DNA of 64,000 nt from Erwinia sp050410775 (lineage in GTDB: Bacteria > Pseudomonadota > Gammaproteobacteria > Enterobacterales > Enterobacteriaceae), in assembly GCF_050410775.1 (NCBI RefSeq), contig NZ_CP191229.1; one strand, given 5' to 3'. Position numbers and translations under genes: made by a program. The notes beneath the pieces are model-generated. The model did not search any database. It was not told where the DNA came from and was given only the letters and a program-made list of their open reading frames with translations. Positions 16,425-23,906 of the stretch are shown here, piece after piece (the first letter of the stretch is position 1; each line of letters begins with the position of its first letter).

Positions 16425-17840
16425 TTACTGCTGTGCTTCACGCGCCGCAATATAACCCAGCGCTTTCTCAATCCGCGCAACCGAACGGCTTTTGCCAATC
16501 GCATGGACGGTCACGTCGAGTCCAGGTGACTGCCCTGCACCGGTCACCGCAACGCGCAGCGGCATACCCACTTTGCCCATCCCGACCTCCAGCTCATCGG
16601 CTGAGGCCTGAATTGCGGCATGAACGTTCTCCGCCGACCAGTCGGTGATAGCGTTAAGTTTATCCCGCACTACTTCCAGCGGCTGACGGGCAACGGGACG
16701 GAGATGTTTTTTCGCCGCATCCGCATCAAACTCGTCGAACTCTTCATAGAAATAGCGGCATGAAGCAGCCATCTCTTTCAGCGTTTTGCAGCGCTCACCC
16801 AGCAGCCTGACCAGCTCCGCCAGTTGCGGACCGGTGCGGGTATCAATTTTTTCCTGCTCAATATGCCATTGCAGGTGCGTTGCCACATATTCCGGCGCCA
16901 GCGTATTGATATAGTGATGGTTCAGCCACAGGAGCTTTTCGGTATTGAATGCGCTGGCAGACTTGCTGACGGCATTGAGATCGAAAAGTTTTTTCATTTC
17001 ATCAATGCTGAAAATCTCCTGATCGCCATGTGACCATCCCAGACGCACCAGATAATTCAGCAGCGCTTCCGGTAAATAGCCATCGTCGCGATACTGCATT
17101 ACGCCAACGGCGCCGTGGCGTTTGGAAAGTTTTTTGCCATCGTCGCCCAGGATCATCGAGACGTGCGCGTAAACGGGCACCTGAGCGCCTATCGCTTTCA
17201 GGATATTAATCTGGCGAGGCGTATTGTTGATATGGTCTTCACCGCGGATGACATGGGTGATTTCCATATCCCAGTCATCGATCACCACACAAAAGTTATA
17301 GGTCGGTGAACCATCCGTACGGCGGATAATCAGATCGTCAAGTTCCTGGTTGCTGAACTCAATTGGCCCACGGATCTGGTCATCGAAAATCACCGAACCT
17401 TCCTGCGGGTTACGGAAGCGCACTACGCAAGGTTCATCATCGGCATGGTGTTCATGGCTGTCACGGCAGCGACCGTCATAACGGGGCTTTTCGTTATTGG
17501 CCATCTGCGCTTCACGCAGCGCTTCCAGACGCTCTTTTGAGCAGTAGCATTTATAGGCCGTGCCCGCTTCCAGCATTTCATCGATGACCGTGTTATAACG
17601 ATCGAAACGCTTCGTCTGATACCAGGGACCTTCATCCCAGTCCAGGCTCAGCCAGTTCATACCGTCCATGATGGCGTCGATGGCTTGCTGCGTGGAGCGC
17701 TCCAGATCGGTATCTTCTATACGCAGCACAAACTCGCCGCCTTGATTGCGGGCAAACAGCCAGGAGTAAAGCGCGGTACGGGCGCCACCAACGTGCAGGT
17801 AGCCAGTCGGGCTGGGTGCGAAGCGGGTTTTGATTTTCAT
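16425..17840 (-). CDS. gltX: Glutamyl-tRNA synthetase
   Basis: Charges tRNA-Glu with glutamate using ATP. The start at 17840 gives 471 residues, equal to E. coli GltX; the family N-terminus is MKIKTRFAPSPTGYLHVGGA. The class I signatures are the HIGH-like YLHVGG and the KMSKS-like KKLSKRHG. The zinc-binding segment has Cys-x-Cys in YKCYCSKERL and Cys-x-x-x-His in RCRDSHEHH. An upstream extension from 17876 would add 12 residues without support. It is divergent from the tRNA-Val cluster, as in E. coli. Confidence 0.97.
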   Translation of the reverse strand: MKIKTRFAPSPTGYLHVGGARTALYSWLFARNQGGEFVLRIEDTDLERSTQQAIDAIMDGMNWLSLDWDEGPWYQTKRFDRYNTVIDEMLEAGTAYKCYCSKERLEALREAQMANNEKPRYDGRCRDSHEHHADDEPCVVRFRNPQEGSVIFDDQIRGPIEFSNQELDDLIIRRTDGSPTYNFCVVIDDWDMEITHVIRGEDHINNTPRQINILKAIGAQVPVYAHVSMILGDDGKKLSKRHGAVGVMQYRDDGYLPEALLNYLVRLGWSHGDQEIFSIDEMKKLFDLNAVSKSASAFNTEKLLWLNHHYINTLAPEYVATHLQWHIEQEKIDTRTGPQLAELVRLLGERCKTLKEMAASCRYFYEEFDEFDADAAKKHLRPVARQPLEVVRDKLNAITDWSAENVHAAIQASADELEVGMGKVGMPLRVAVTGAGQSPGLDVTVHAIGKSRSVARIEKALGYIAAREAQQ

Positions 17841-18069
17841 TAACAGCTGCCTTATTACGCTATCAGATTCGGCCATCGCCGGGGGAGGTCTGATAAAGAC
17901 CTGAACAAAGTGGGCAACATTCTATCACCTGGGGACGAATCCTCAACGGCATTCCCCCTCTTACCCGTTGCCTTTGGCGGAAAACCCGGCGCGCCTTCCG
18001 CGTTTTTGCGCAAAACCCCAACATCTTGTTTAAAATTAAGACGAACGATCGTTTTCGTTTTAAAAAGCG

Positions 18070-18097
18070 TTGACTCATTTCCAGCGATCCCTATAAT
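18070..18097 (+). promoter_or_regulatory. Promoter of the tRNA-Val/tRNA-Lys operon
   Basis: TTGACT (18070-18075), a 16-base spacer and a consensus TATAAT (18092-18097) lie 18 bases before the first tRNA-Val. The discriminator GCGACTCC is moderately GC-rich. Confidence 0.88.
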
Positions 18098-18114
18098 GCG
18101 ACTCCACACAGCGG

Positions 18115-18190
18115 GGGTGATTAGCTCAGTTGGTAGAGCATCTCCTTTACACGGAGGGGGTCGGCGGTTCGAGCCCGTCATCACCCACCA
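18115..18190 (+). tRNA. valU: tRNA-Val(TAC), first copy
   Basis: A 76-base tRNA with encoded CCA. The anticodon stem-loop CTCCTTTACACGGAG gives anticodon TAC. The T arm is CGGCGGTTCGAGCCCGTC. It is the first gene of a four-tRNA operon matching the E. coli valU-valX-valY-lysV order. Confidence 0.98.
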
Positions 18191-18241
18191 CTCTAAACAA
18201 GTGGCTCCGCAGTGTAAGCAGTACCCAAGAGTGTACAGAAT

Positions 18242-18317
18242 GGGTGATTAGCTCAGTTGGTAGAGCATCTCCTTTACACGGAGGGGGTCGGCGGTTCGAG
18301 CCCGTCATCACCCACCA
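18242..18317 (+). tRNA. valX: tRNA-Val(TAC), second copy
   Basis: Identical in sequence to the first tRNA-Val, 51 bases downstream. The spacers between copies differ in sequence, so the copies are held identical by selection or gene conversion. Confidence 0.98.
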
Positions 18318-18351
18318 TTCTGCACAACAGCTCTTAGTGAAGTACCGAAGT

Positions 18352-18427
18352 GGGTGATTAGCTCAGTTGGTAGAGCATCTCCTTTACACGGAGGGGGTCG
18401 GCGGTTCGAGCCCGTCATCACCCACCA
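18352..18427 (+). tRNA. valY: tRNA-Val(TAC), third copy
   Basis: Third identical tRNA-Val, 34 bases after the second and only 4 bases before tRNA-Lys. Confidence 0.98.
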
Positions 18428-18431
18428 CTTC

Positions 18432-18507
18432 GGGTCGTTAGCTCAGTTGGTAGAGCAGTTGACTTTTAATCAATTGGTCGCAGGTTCGAATCCTGCACGA
18501 CCCACCA
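18432..18507 (+). tRNA. lysV: tRNA-Lys(TTT)
   Basis: A 76-base tRNA with anticodon TTT in TTGACTTTTAATCAA and encoded CCA. It closes the tRNA operon. Its last 18 bases, ATCCTGCACGACCCACCA, recur exactly at 18644-18661 and 18799-18816 in the downstream repeats, each time followed by a copy of the operon terminator. Confidence 0.98.
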
Positions 18508-18513
18508 GTGTAG

Positions 18514-18538
18514 AAAGGCGCCCTAAAGGCGCCTTTTT
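18514..18538 (+). terminator. tRNA operon terminator, copy 1
   Basis: AAAGGCGCC and GGCGCCTTT around CTAAA, ending in five T, seven bases after the tRNA-Lys CCA. Confidence 0.93.
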
Positions 18539-18667
18539 GCTATGCAAAATCGGCAGGGTTCGGACCTGCAGCAGGTTCGGGTCGACGAAGGAAGACAGCG
18601 TTGCCGCAGGCAACGACCCGAAGGGCGAGGCTTCAGCCGAGTTATCCTGCACGACCCACCAGTGTAG

Positions 18668-18692
18668 AAAGGCGCCCTAAAGGCGCCTTTTT
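18668..18692 (+). terminator. tRNA operon terminator, copy 2
   Basis: Exact copy of the first terminator 154 bp downstream, in the second repeat unit. Confidence 0.9.
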
Positions 18693-18822
18693 GCTATGCA
18701 AAATCGGCAGGGTTCGGACCTGCAGCAGGTTCGGGTCGACCGAAGGGAGACAGCGTTGCCGCAGGCAACGACCCGAAGGGCAAGGCTTCAGCCGAGTTAT
18801 CCTGCACGACCCACCAATGTTG

Positions 18823-18847
18823 AAAGGCGCCCTAAAGGCGCCTTTTT
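18823..18847 (+). terminator. tRNA operon terminator, copy 3
   Basis: Third exact copy of the stem-loop, 155 bp further. The bases before it changed from GTGTAG to ATGTTG. Confidence 0.9.
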
Positions 18848-18941
18848 GCTATGCAAAATCGGCAGGGTTCGAATAGCCATCCTTTCAGACTCCATGCAAC
18901 ACGTTAATTTGAAAATATCTCCAGAGCGCTACAGAGTTAAA

Positions 18942-19052
18942 GCGCCGTGAGGACAGGTCGTAAGTAAAGCGTCCCGCGCCATGGACGGCGCTGGCCGAGC
19001 TGTCAGGGACGACGTTTTTTGCGTCTTTACGATCGACCTGTCCTCATGGCGC
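18942..19052. repeat. 111 bp palindromic element with 19 bp arms
   Basis: GCGCCGTGAGGACAGGTCG (18942-18960) is matched by CGACCTGTCCTCATGGCGC (19034-19052), an inverted repeat with one mismatch. Pairing continues imperfectly inward (GTAAAG with CTTTACG), and an inner hairpin GCGCCATGGACGGCGC lies at the apex. The element codes for nothing evident. It looks like a small intergenic palindromic repeat (MITE or ERIC-like in form), but it is not the ERIC sequence and I do not recognise the family. It lies inside the broken third unit of the tRNA-Lys repeat array. Confidence 0.75.
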
Positions 19053-19088
19053 AGGCACCTTGCCGATGTCCTGAATACGCCCTGTTAT

Positions 19089-19116
19089 TATGCAAAATCG
19101 GCAGGGTCCGGACCTG
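19089..19116 (+). repeat. Detached fragment of the tRNA-Lys repeat unit
   Basis: TATGCAAAATCGGCAGGGTC followed by CGGACCTG repeats the unit segment found at 18541, 18695 and 18850 with one mismatch. Together with 18850-18871 it forms 22-base direct repeats (one mismatch) on either side of the palindromic element, as if the third unit had been split. Confidence 0.75.
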
Positions 19117-19208
19117 TTCACCCCTCCCCTGGTATTTTCTTTTCTTTCTTATCAAGCTCTCACCGCCCTGTCCGATAACCCTACAGGACTGTTCTAATGG
19201 AGAAAATA

Positions 19209-19547
19209 ATGTCAACTATCAGCAGCGCAGCCGCCATCGGTAGCGGAAGTTCAGGCGGCGGATCTGCCTCTCAGATAAGCAGCCTGTACAAGCAGATTTC
19301 GCAGCTACAGAATCAACTGAAAAAGATTGGTGAGAACGATACTTTAAATTCTGAACAAAAATCAGAGCAGCAACAGCTGATTGAGGGCCAGATCCAGATG
19401 ATTCAGGCGCAGATTGCCCAGATTCAACAGCAGCAGGCGCAAAAGGTGCAGGAAAAACAGGAAGCTCAAAAGGCGATCTCACAGGAGAAAATGGCGGACG
19501 GCGTTAACCGCCCGACCGCCATTAACGCACTGGATCTCTATATTTAA
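19209..19547 (+). CDS. FlxA-like coiled-coil protein
   Basis: A 112-residue hydrophilic protein resembling the FlxA-like family (Pfam FlxA). After a Ser/Gly-rich start (STISSAAAIGSGSSGGGSAS) comes a long Gln-rich coiled coil (about 25-95) with IQMIQAQIAQIQQQQAQ. The second ATG at 19209 is preferred because TGGAG lies 8 bases before it; an ATG at 19197 would add MEKI. Its stop overlaps the convergent yfeR stop by 4 bases. FlxA of E. coli is expressed with flagellar genes, but no flagellar gene is nearby. The function is unknown, and its place right after a repeat array suggests it was acquired. Confidence 0.75.
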   Translation: MSTISSAAAIGSGSSGGGSASQISSLYKQISQLQNQLKKIGENDTLNSEQKSEQQQLIEGQIQMIQAQIAQIQQQQAQKVQEKQEAQKAISQEKMADGVNRPTAINALDLYI

Positions 19548-20464
19548 AAATCGGGTGAAATCTGCCGCTGCTGCGTCAGCAGAGCCGCCTGCTGACGCAC
19601 TTCCTGCCAGATAACCTCCGCCGCAGGCGTAAGGGATCGGTTTTTACGCCGCACCAGCATAATCGTGCGGTTGATTTCCGGTTCCATTCGCCTGACCAGC
19701 AGCGGCCTTCCCTGCGGAAGCGGCAGCGCCAGCGCGGGCAGAATGCTGATGCCTATTCCCGCTTCCACCATCGGATACAGGGTCGCCGGATGCCCAATTT
19801 CCTGCACGATCTCCGCCTGCACCTGTTGCAAACGCAGCGCTTCATCAATCAGAACCCGGCTGCCCGAAGCGTAATCCTGTAACACCAGCGGGCGATGATT
19901 CAGCATCTGCCAGCGTATTGTTCGCGCCGAAGCCAGGGGATCGTCCTGACGGCAGAGCAGTAAAAAGGGCTCATCCAGAATCGCCTCACACTGTAAGTCC
20001 TCCGCCGCCAGCGGGCCGATAACAATGCCAAAATCGACTTCCGCATTGCGGATACTTTGCAGAACCCACTGCTGCGGTCGATCGCGCAGCATGATTTTGA
20101 TTTCCGGAAAGTGAAGCTGACTGGCGGCGAGGCACTGCGGCATCAGATGAGCCGAGATAGTCTGGCTGGCGGCAACTCTTACCGTGCCGCTTCGCTGCTG
20201 TCCGTAGCTGCGGACATCAAGCAGGGTCGTGTTCAGCTCCTCCAGCATACGCTCAAGCCGGCTAGCTAGCTGCTCGCCCGCTTCGGTGAGAAGCACCTCC
20301 CGAGTGGTGCGGTCAAGCAGCCGGATCCCCATTTCACTCTCCAGCTCTTTAATACTGTGACTGACCGCCGACTGGCTCAGGCCAATCAGCTGCCCTGCCT
20401 GGCTGAAACTGCCCTGGCGGGCGACGGCGACAAATACGCGAAGCTGGCGAAGCGTGTAATTCAT
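19544..20464 (-). CDS. yfeR: LysR-type transcriptional regulator YfeR
   Basis: A 306-residue LysR regulator: winged helix-turn-helix at 1-62 (FVAVARQGSFSQAGQLIGLSQSAVSHSIKELE) and a periplasmic-binding-like effector domain at about 90-295. Divergent placement with yfeH is the same as in E. coli and Salmonella, where YfeR controls yfeH in response to osmolarity. It therefore probably regulates yfeH and itself through the 94 bp shared region, which contains a perfect palindrome. The effector is not visible. Confidence 0.88.
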   Translation of the reverse strand: MNYTLRQLRVFVAVARQGSFSQAGQLIGLSQSAVSHSIKELESEMGIRLLDRTTREVLLTEAGEQLASRLERMLEELNTTLLDVRSYGQQRSGTVRVAASQTISAHLMPQCLAASQLHFPEIKIMLRDRPQQWVLQSIRNAEVDFGIVIGPLAAEDLQCEAILDEPFLLLCRQDDPLASARTIRWQMLNHRPLVLQDYASGSRVLIDEALRLQQVQAEIVQEIGHPATLYPMVEAGIGISILPALALPLPQGRPLLVRRMEPEINRTIMLVRRKNRSLTPAAEVIWQEVRQQAALLTQQRQISPDF

Positions 20465-20471
20465 TTGGTTT

Positions 20472-20485
20472 ATTCATATATGAAT
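20472..20485. promoter_or_regulatory. Perfect 14 bp palindrome in the yfeR-yfeH intergenic region
   Basis: ATTCATATATGAAT is a perfect inverted repeat of the T-N11-A LysR type. It lies 8-21 bases before the yfeR start and 74 bases before yfeH, placed to repress yfeR and activate yfeH. Assignment to YfeR is inferred from position. Confidence 0.45.
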
Positions 20486-20558
20486 GCAATAAATCAATTT
20501 TATTTCTAAACACGCCCGACGCACAATAGGCCATCGTTTTTTTAACCGGATACTAACA

Positions 20559-21581
20559 ATGCGCTTTCTTCGCCTCGACCCCATGATGGTTAAGCTAATA
20601 CTGGTCGTGTTGCTGGCGACCTTTTTGCCCGCCCGCGGCCATTTTGTAGCGTTTTTTGAATGGCTGACCATGGCCGCCATCGCCCTGCTCTTTTTTATGC
20701 ATGGGGCAAAACTTTCCCGTGAAAAAATCATTGCTGGCGGCGGCCACTGGCGGCTTCACCTCTGGGTGATGTTCAGCACCTTTGTGCTCTTCCCGGCTAT
20801 CGGGCTACTGTTTGCCTGGTGGCATCCCCTGCCGGTTAGTGCCGATATCTATACCGGTTTCCTTTATCTGTGCATTCTGCCCGCTACGGTACAGTCCGCC
20901 ATCGCCCTGACATCGCTGGCAGGCGGTAACGTTGCCGCCGCCGTATGCAGCGCTTCGGCATCCAGCCTGCTGGGCGTGTTTATCTCTCCGCTGCTGGTCG
21001 GTCTGGTGATGGATATCCATAGTGATGCCGCCAACGGCGGCTTCGGGCAGATTGGGAAAATCATGTTGCAGCTGCTGCTGCCCTTTGTTCTCGGTCACCT
21101 CTCCCGCCGCTGGATTGCGGGCTGGGTGGAAAGGCATCGTGGGCTGATCGGCAAGACGGACCAGGCTTCCATCCTGCTGGTTGTCTATTCGGCCTTCAGT
21201 GAAGCCGTGGTGAACGGTATCTGGAGCCGGGTGGGCGCGGGAACACTTCTCTATATCGTGGCAGGAAGTCTGGGGATCCTCTTCCTTGTCCTGCTGATTA
21301 ATCTGCTGGCGTCCCGCCTGTTTGGCTTTAACCGTGCCGATGAGATCACCATTCTTTTCTGCGGGTCCAAGAAAAGCCTGGCGAACGGCGTCCCGATGGC
21401 AAACATTCTTTTTCCATCAGCGGCAGTGGGCATTATCGTATTGCCGCTCATGATCTTTCACCAGGTACAGCTGATGGTCTGTTCAATGCTGGCCCAGCGT
21501 TATAAAAATGCGGGAGCGAAGCTGGCGGCAGAAGCGTCAGAGGAAGGTAAAACGCCCGCCACTCCGCCATCGCAGAAATAA
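20559..21581 (+). CDS. yfeH: YfeH, putative SBF-type sodium/bile acid symporter family protein
   Basis: A 340-residue integral membrane protein of the bile acid:sodium symporter (BASS/SBF) superfamily. About nine to ten spans are evident. The stretch GGNVAAAVCSASASSLLG and the late FCGSKKSLANGVPMANILFP match E. coli YfeH closely and are the crossover helices that bind sodium and substrate in this fold. The substrate is unknown. It is divergent from its probable regulator yfeR and convergent with ypeB. Confidence 0.92.
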   Translation: MRFLRLDPMMVKLILVVLLATFLPARGHFVAFFEWLTMAAIALLFFMHGAKLSREKIIAGGGHWRLHLWVMFSTFVLFPAIGLLFAWWHPLPVSADIYTGFLYLCILPATVQSAIALTSLAGGNVAAAVCSASASSLLGVFISPLLVGLVMDIHSDAANGGFGQIGKIMLQLLLPFVLGHLSRRWIAGWVERHRGLIGKTDQASILLVVYSAFSEAVVNGIWSRVGAGTLLYIVAGSLGILFLVLLINLLASRLFGFNRADEITILFCGSKKSLANGVPMANILFPSAAVGIIVLPLMIFHQVQLMVCSMLAQRYKNAGAKLAAEASEEGKTPATPPSQK

Positions 21582-21583
21582 AA

Positions 21584-21799
21584 TCACGCTTTTTTGAGGG
21601 GCTTCACCAGCCCCTCAAGTCCTTCGACTTTGATCGCCAAGGTGAGCTGCATCAGCTCCCCCAGATGTCCCTGCGGAAACTCATCTTTGCGGGCGAACCA
21701 GAGCAGATAGGGCTCCGGCAGATCGATAAGCCGACAGCCCTTATACTTGCCAAACGGCATGACCGTATTGGCAATCTCAACCAGGTGTTCCTTTTCCAT
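21584..21799 (-). CDS. ypeB: YpeB, DUF3820 protein
   Basis: A 71-residue protein matching E. coli YpeB: MEKEHLVEIANTVMPFGKYKG, then LIDLPEPYLLWFARKDEFPQG. The MPFGKYKG-x3-DLP motif recurs in exonuclease-associated DUF3820 domains, so a nucleic-acid role is possible but unproven. It begins one base after the ligA stop, so zipA-ligA-ypeB read as one unit. Confidence 0.92.
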   Translation of the reverse strand: MEKEHLVEIANTVMPFGKYKGCRLIDLPEPYLLWFARKDEFPQGHLGELMQLTLAIKVEGLEGLVKPLKKA

Positions 21800-21800
21800 T

Positions 21801-23819
21801 TCACTCTCCCAGCAGGCGGATCATCTCTGCTTCATCAATGACCTCAATCCCCAGATCCTGCGCCTTCGCCAGCTTCGACCCGGCGGCTTCGCCCGCTATC
21901 ACCAGATCCGTTTTCTTCGATACGCTGCCGCTTACCTTAGCGCCCAGCGCCGTCAGCCGGTCTTTCGCTTCATCCCGCGATAAGAGCGTCAGCGAGCCGG
22001 TCAGGACGACGGTTTTACCCGCAAACGGGCTGTCTATCTCTTCCGGCCTCACCACTTCCACTACCGGCCAGTGAATCCCTGCCACCTCAATCAGCTGACG
22101 GATAACCTCAAGATTACTCTCTTCATCCATAAAATTACGGATATGGCTGGCAACCACTTTACCCACATCCTGCACCGCAATCAGCGCCTCCAGATCGGCA
22201 GCAATAATCTTATCCAGAGAGCCGAAGTGGGCCGCCAGATTCGCCGCGGTGGCTTCGCCGACTTCACTGATACCCAGTGCATAAAGAAAACGTGCCAGCG
22301 TCGTCTGTTTTGCTTTCTCCAGCGCATTAACAATGTTCTGCGCCGACTTGGGCCCCATGCGGTCAAGACCGGTCAGCTTGCCCGCGGTAAGCGTAAAGAG
22401 ATCTGCCGGCGTTTTGACATACTCTTTTTCCACCAGCTGGTCGATAATCTTATCGCCAAGGCCATCAACATCCATCGCACGTCGCGAAACGAAATGCTTC
22501 AGGGCGCCTTTACGTTGCGCACCACAAATCAGACCGCCGGTACAGCGCGCCACCACCTCGCCTTCCACACGCTCCACGTCTGAACCACAAACCGGACAGG
22601 CTGTCGGGAACCCGACCTGCCGCGCGTCTGCCGGGCGCTCAGACTCCACTACGCCAACCACCTGCGGGATGACATCACCGGCGCGGCGGATAACCACACG
22701 ATCGCCAATGCGCAGCCCAAGCCGGTCAATCTCATCGGCATTATGCAGCGTGGCGTTGCTGACCATCACGCCGGCGACCTGTACCGGCTCCAGTCTGGCT
22801 ACGGGCGTAATCGCACCGGTTCGTCCGACCTGAAACTCGACATCACGTACCCAGGTCATCTGCTCCTGCGCGGGGAATTTGAAAGCGACGGCCCAGCGCG
22901 GCGCGCGGGCCACAAAGCCAAGCTGGTCCTGCAGATCCTGTGAATCAACCTTGATCACCACGCCGTCAATATCAAACCCCAGCGTGGCGCGATCGGCCTC
23001 AACCTGACGGTAAAAGGCCAGCACCTCTTCCGGGTTGTGGCAGAGCCGGATACGGTCGCTGACCGGCAGCCCCCAGGCCTTAAACTGCTGGAGGCGTGCG
23101 TGATGGGTACGCGGCATCTCGCCTCCTTCAAGCAGTCCGAAGCCATAGCAGAAGAACGTCAGCGGACGCTTTGCCGTAATACGCGGATCGAGCTGGCGCA
23201 GTGAACCTGCCGCCGCGTTGCGGGGATTGGCAAACACTTTACTGCCGGTGCGGCGGGCTTCCTCATTCAGCGCTTCGAAGCCCGCCTGAGGCATGAAAAC
23301 CTCGCCGCGAACCTCTACTCTGGCGGGGATGTTTTCTCCCTGCAGGCGAAGAGGGATGGCGCGTATAGTGCGCACGTTAGCGGTAATGTTTTCGCCTGTG
23401 GTGCCATCTCCGCGCGTGGCCGCTCTGACCAGCAGGCCCTCCTCATAAAGAAGGCTGACGGCCAGCCCATCCAGCTTCAGCTCACAGCAGAAGGTAATTT
23501 CATCCGTACTTTTCAGACGATCCTGCACGCGCTTGTTAAACGCCAGATAGCTCTGTTCATCAAAGGCGTTATCCAGCGAGAGCATCGGCACTTCGTGGCG
23601 AACCTGCTCAAATGCGCTCAGCGGCGCAGCCCCAACGCGCTGCGTGGGTGAATCCGGCGTGATCAGCTCCGGATGGGCGGCTTCCAGCGCTTTCAGCTCC
23701 TGCATTAAACGGTCATATTCCGCATCAGGCACTTCGGGCGCGTCCAGCACGTGATACTGATATTCATGATGACGAAGGGTGGTTTGCAGTGAGATAATTT
23801 TGTCTTGTAAGGATTGCAT
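21801..23819 (-). CDS. ligA: NAD-dependent DNA ligase LigA
   Basis: Essential replicative ligase that seals nicks using NAD. At 672 residues it matches E. coli (671). The Ia domain is followed by the adenylation domain with Lys115 in CELKLDGLAVSLL, an OB fold, and the four-cysteine zinc finger (CPVCGSD then RCTGGLICGAQR). Helix-hairpin-helix repeats (about 445-585) and a BRCT domain (590-672, FAGKTVVLTGSLTLLSRDEA) complete it. It lies between zipA and ypeB as in E. coli. Confidence 0.97.
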   Translation of the reverse strand: MQSLQDKIISLQTTLRHHEYQYHVLDAPEVPDAEYDRLMQELKALEAAHPELITPDSPTQRVGAAPLSAFEQVRHEVPMLSLDNAFDEQSYLAFNKRVQDRLKSTDEITFCCELKLDGLAVSLLYEEGLLVRAATRGDGTTGENITANVRTIRAIPLRLQGENIPARVEVRGEVFMPQAGFEALNEEARRTGSKVFANPRNAAAGSLRQLDPRITAKRPLTFFCYGFGLLEGGEMPRTHHARLQQFKAWGLPVSDRIRLCHNPEEVLAFYRQVEADRATLGFDIDGVVIKVDSQDLQDQLGFVARAPRWAVAFKFPAQEQMTWVRDVEFQVGRTGAITPVARLEPVQVAGVMVSNATLHNADEIDRLGLRIGDRVVIRRAGDVIPQVVGVVESERPADARQVGFPTACPVCGSDVERVEGEVVARCTGGLICGAQRKGALKHFVSRRAMDVDGLGDKIIDQLVEKEYVKTPADLFTLTAGKLTGLDRMGPKSAQNIVNALEKAKQTTLARFLYALGISEVGEATAANLAAHFGSLDKIIAADLEALIAVQDVGKVVASHIRNFMDEESNLEVIRQLIEVAGIHWPVVEVVRPEEIDSPFAGKTVVLTGSLTLLSRDEAKDRLTALGAKVSGSVSKKTDLVIAGEAAGSKLAKAQDLGIEVIDEAEMIRLLGE

Positions 23820-23840
23820 AGCGGCACCATAGCGATAAAA

Positions 23841-23862
23841 AACCCCCGGCGAGCGGGGGTTT
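23841..23862 (-). terminator. Terminator between zipA and ligA
   Basis: On the minus strand AACCCCCGCTCGCCGGGGGTT has an 8 bp stem and is followed by TTTTTA. It would end zipA transcripts, so ligA may have its own promoter or depend on read-through. Confidence 0.85.
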
Positions 23863-23906
23863 CAGAATACGGATAATTCAGGCTTCCTGCCCGCCTTCCG
23901 GCTGAA

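Larger units (their letters stand above)
18490..18871 (+). repeat. Tandem array of tRNA-Lys 3' ends with terminators (unit about 154 bp)
   Basis: Starting inside tRNA-Lys, a unit of 154-155 bp is repeated: 18490-18643, 18644-18798, then a truncated third copy to about 18871. Each unit opens with the same 18 bases of the tRNA-Lys 3' end including CCA. An intrinsic terminator follows (AAAGGCGCC, CTAAA, GGCGCCTTT plus T-run), then TATGCAAAATCGGCAGGGTT. Next come a T-arm-like GCAGGTTCGGGTCG and a hairpin CGTTGCC-GCA-GGCAACG. Units 1 and 2 differ by a few substitutions and one insertion. The design parallels the rtT repeats of the E. coli tyrT operon, which also carry tRNA 3' ends. Only the first copy follows a complete tRNA. 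Confidence 0.93.

Noticed and set aside
18115..18427. The tRNA-Val triplet as a CRISPR-like array
   Set aside because: The repeats are complete 76-base tRNAs with unequal spacers; no CRISPR repeat or cas gene is present.
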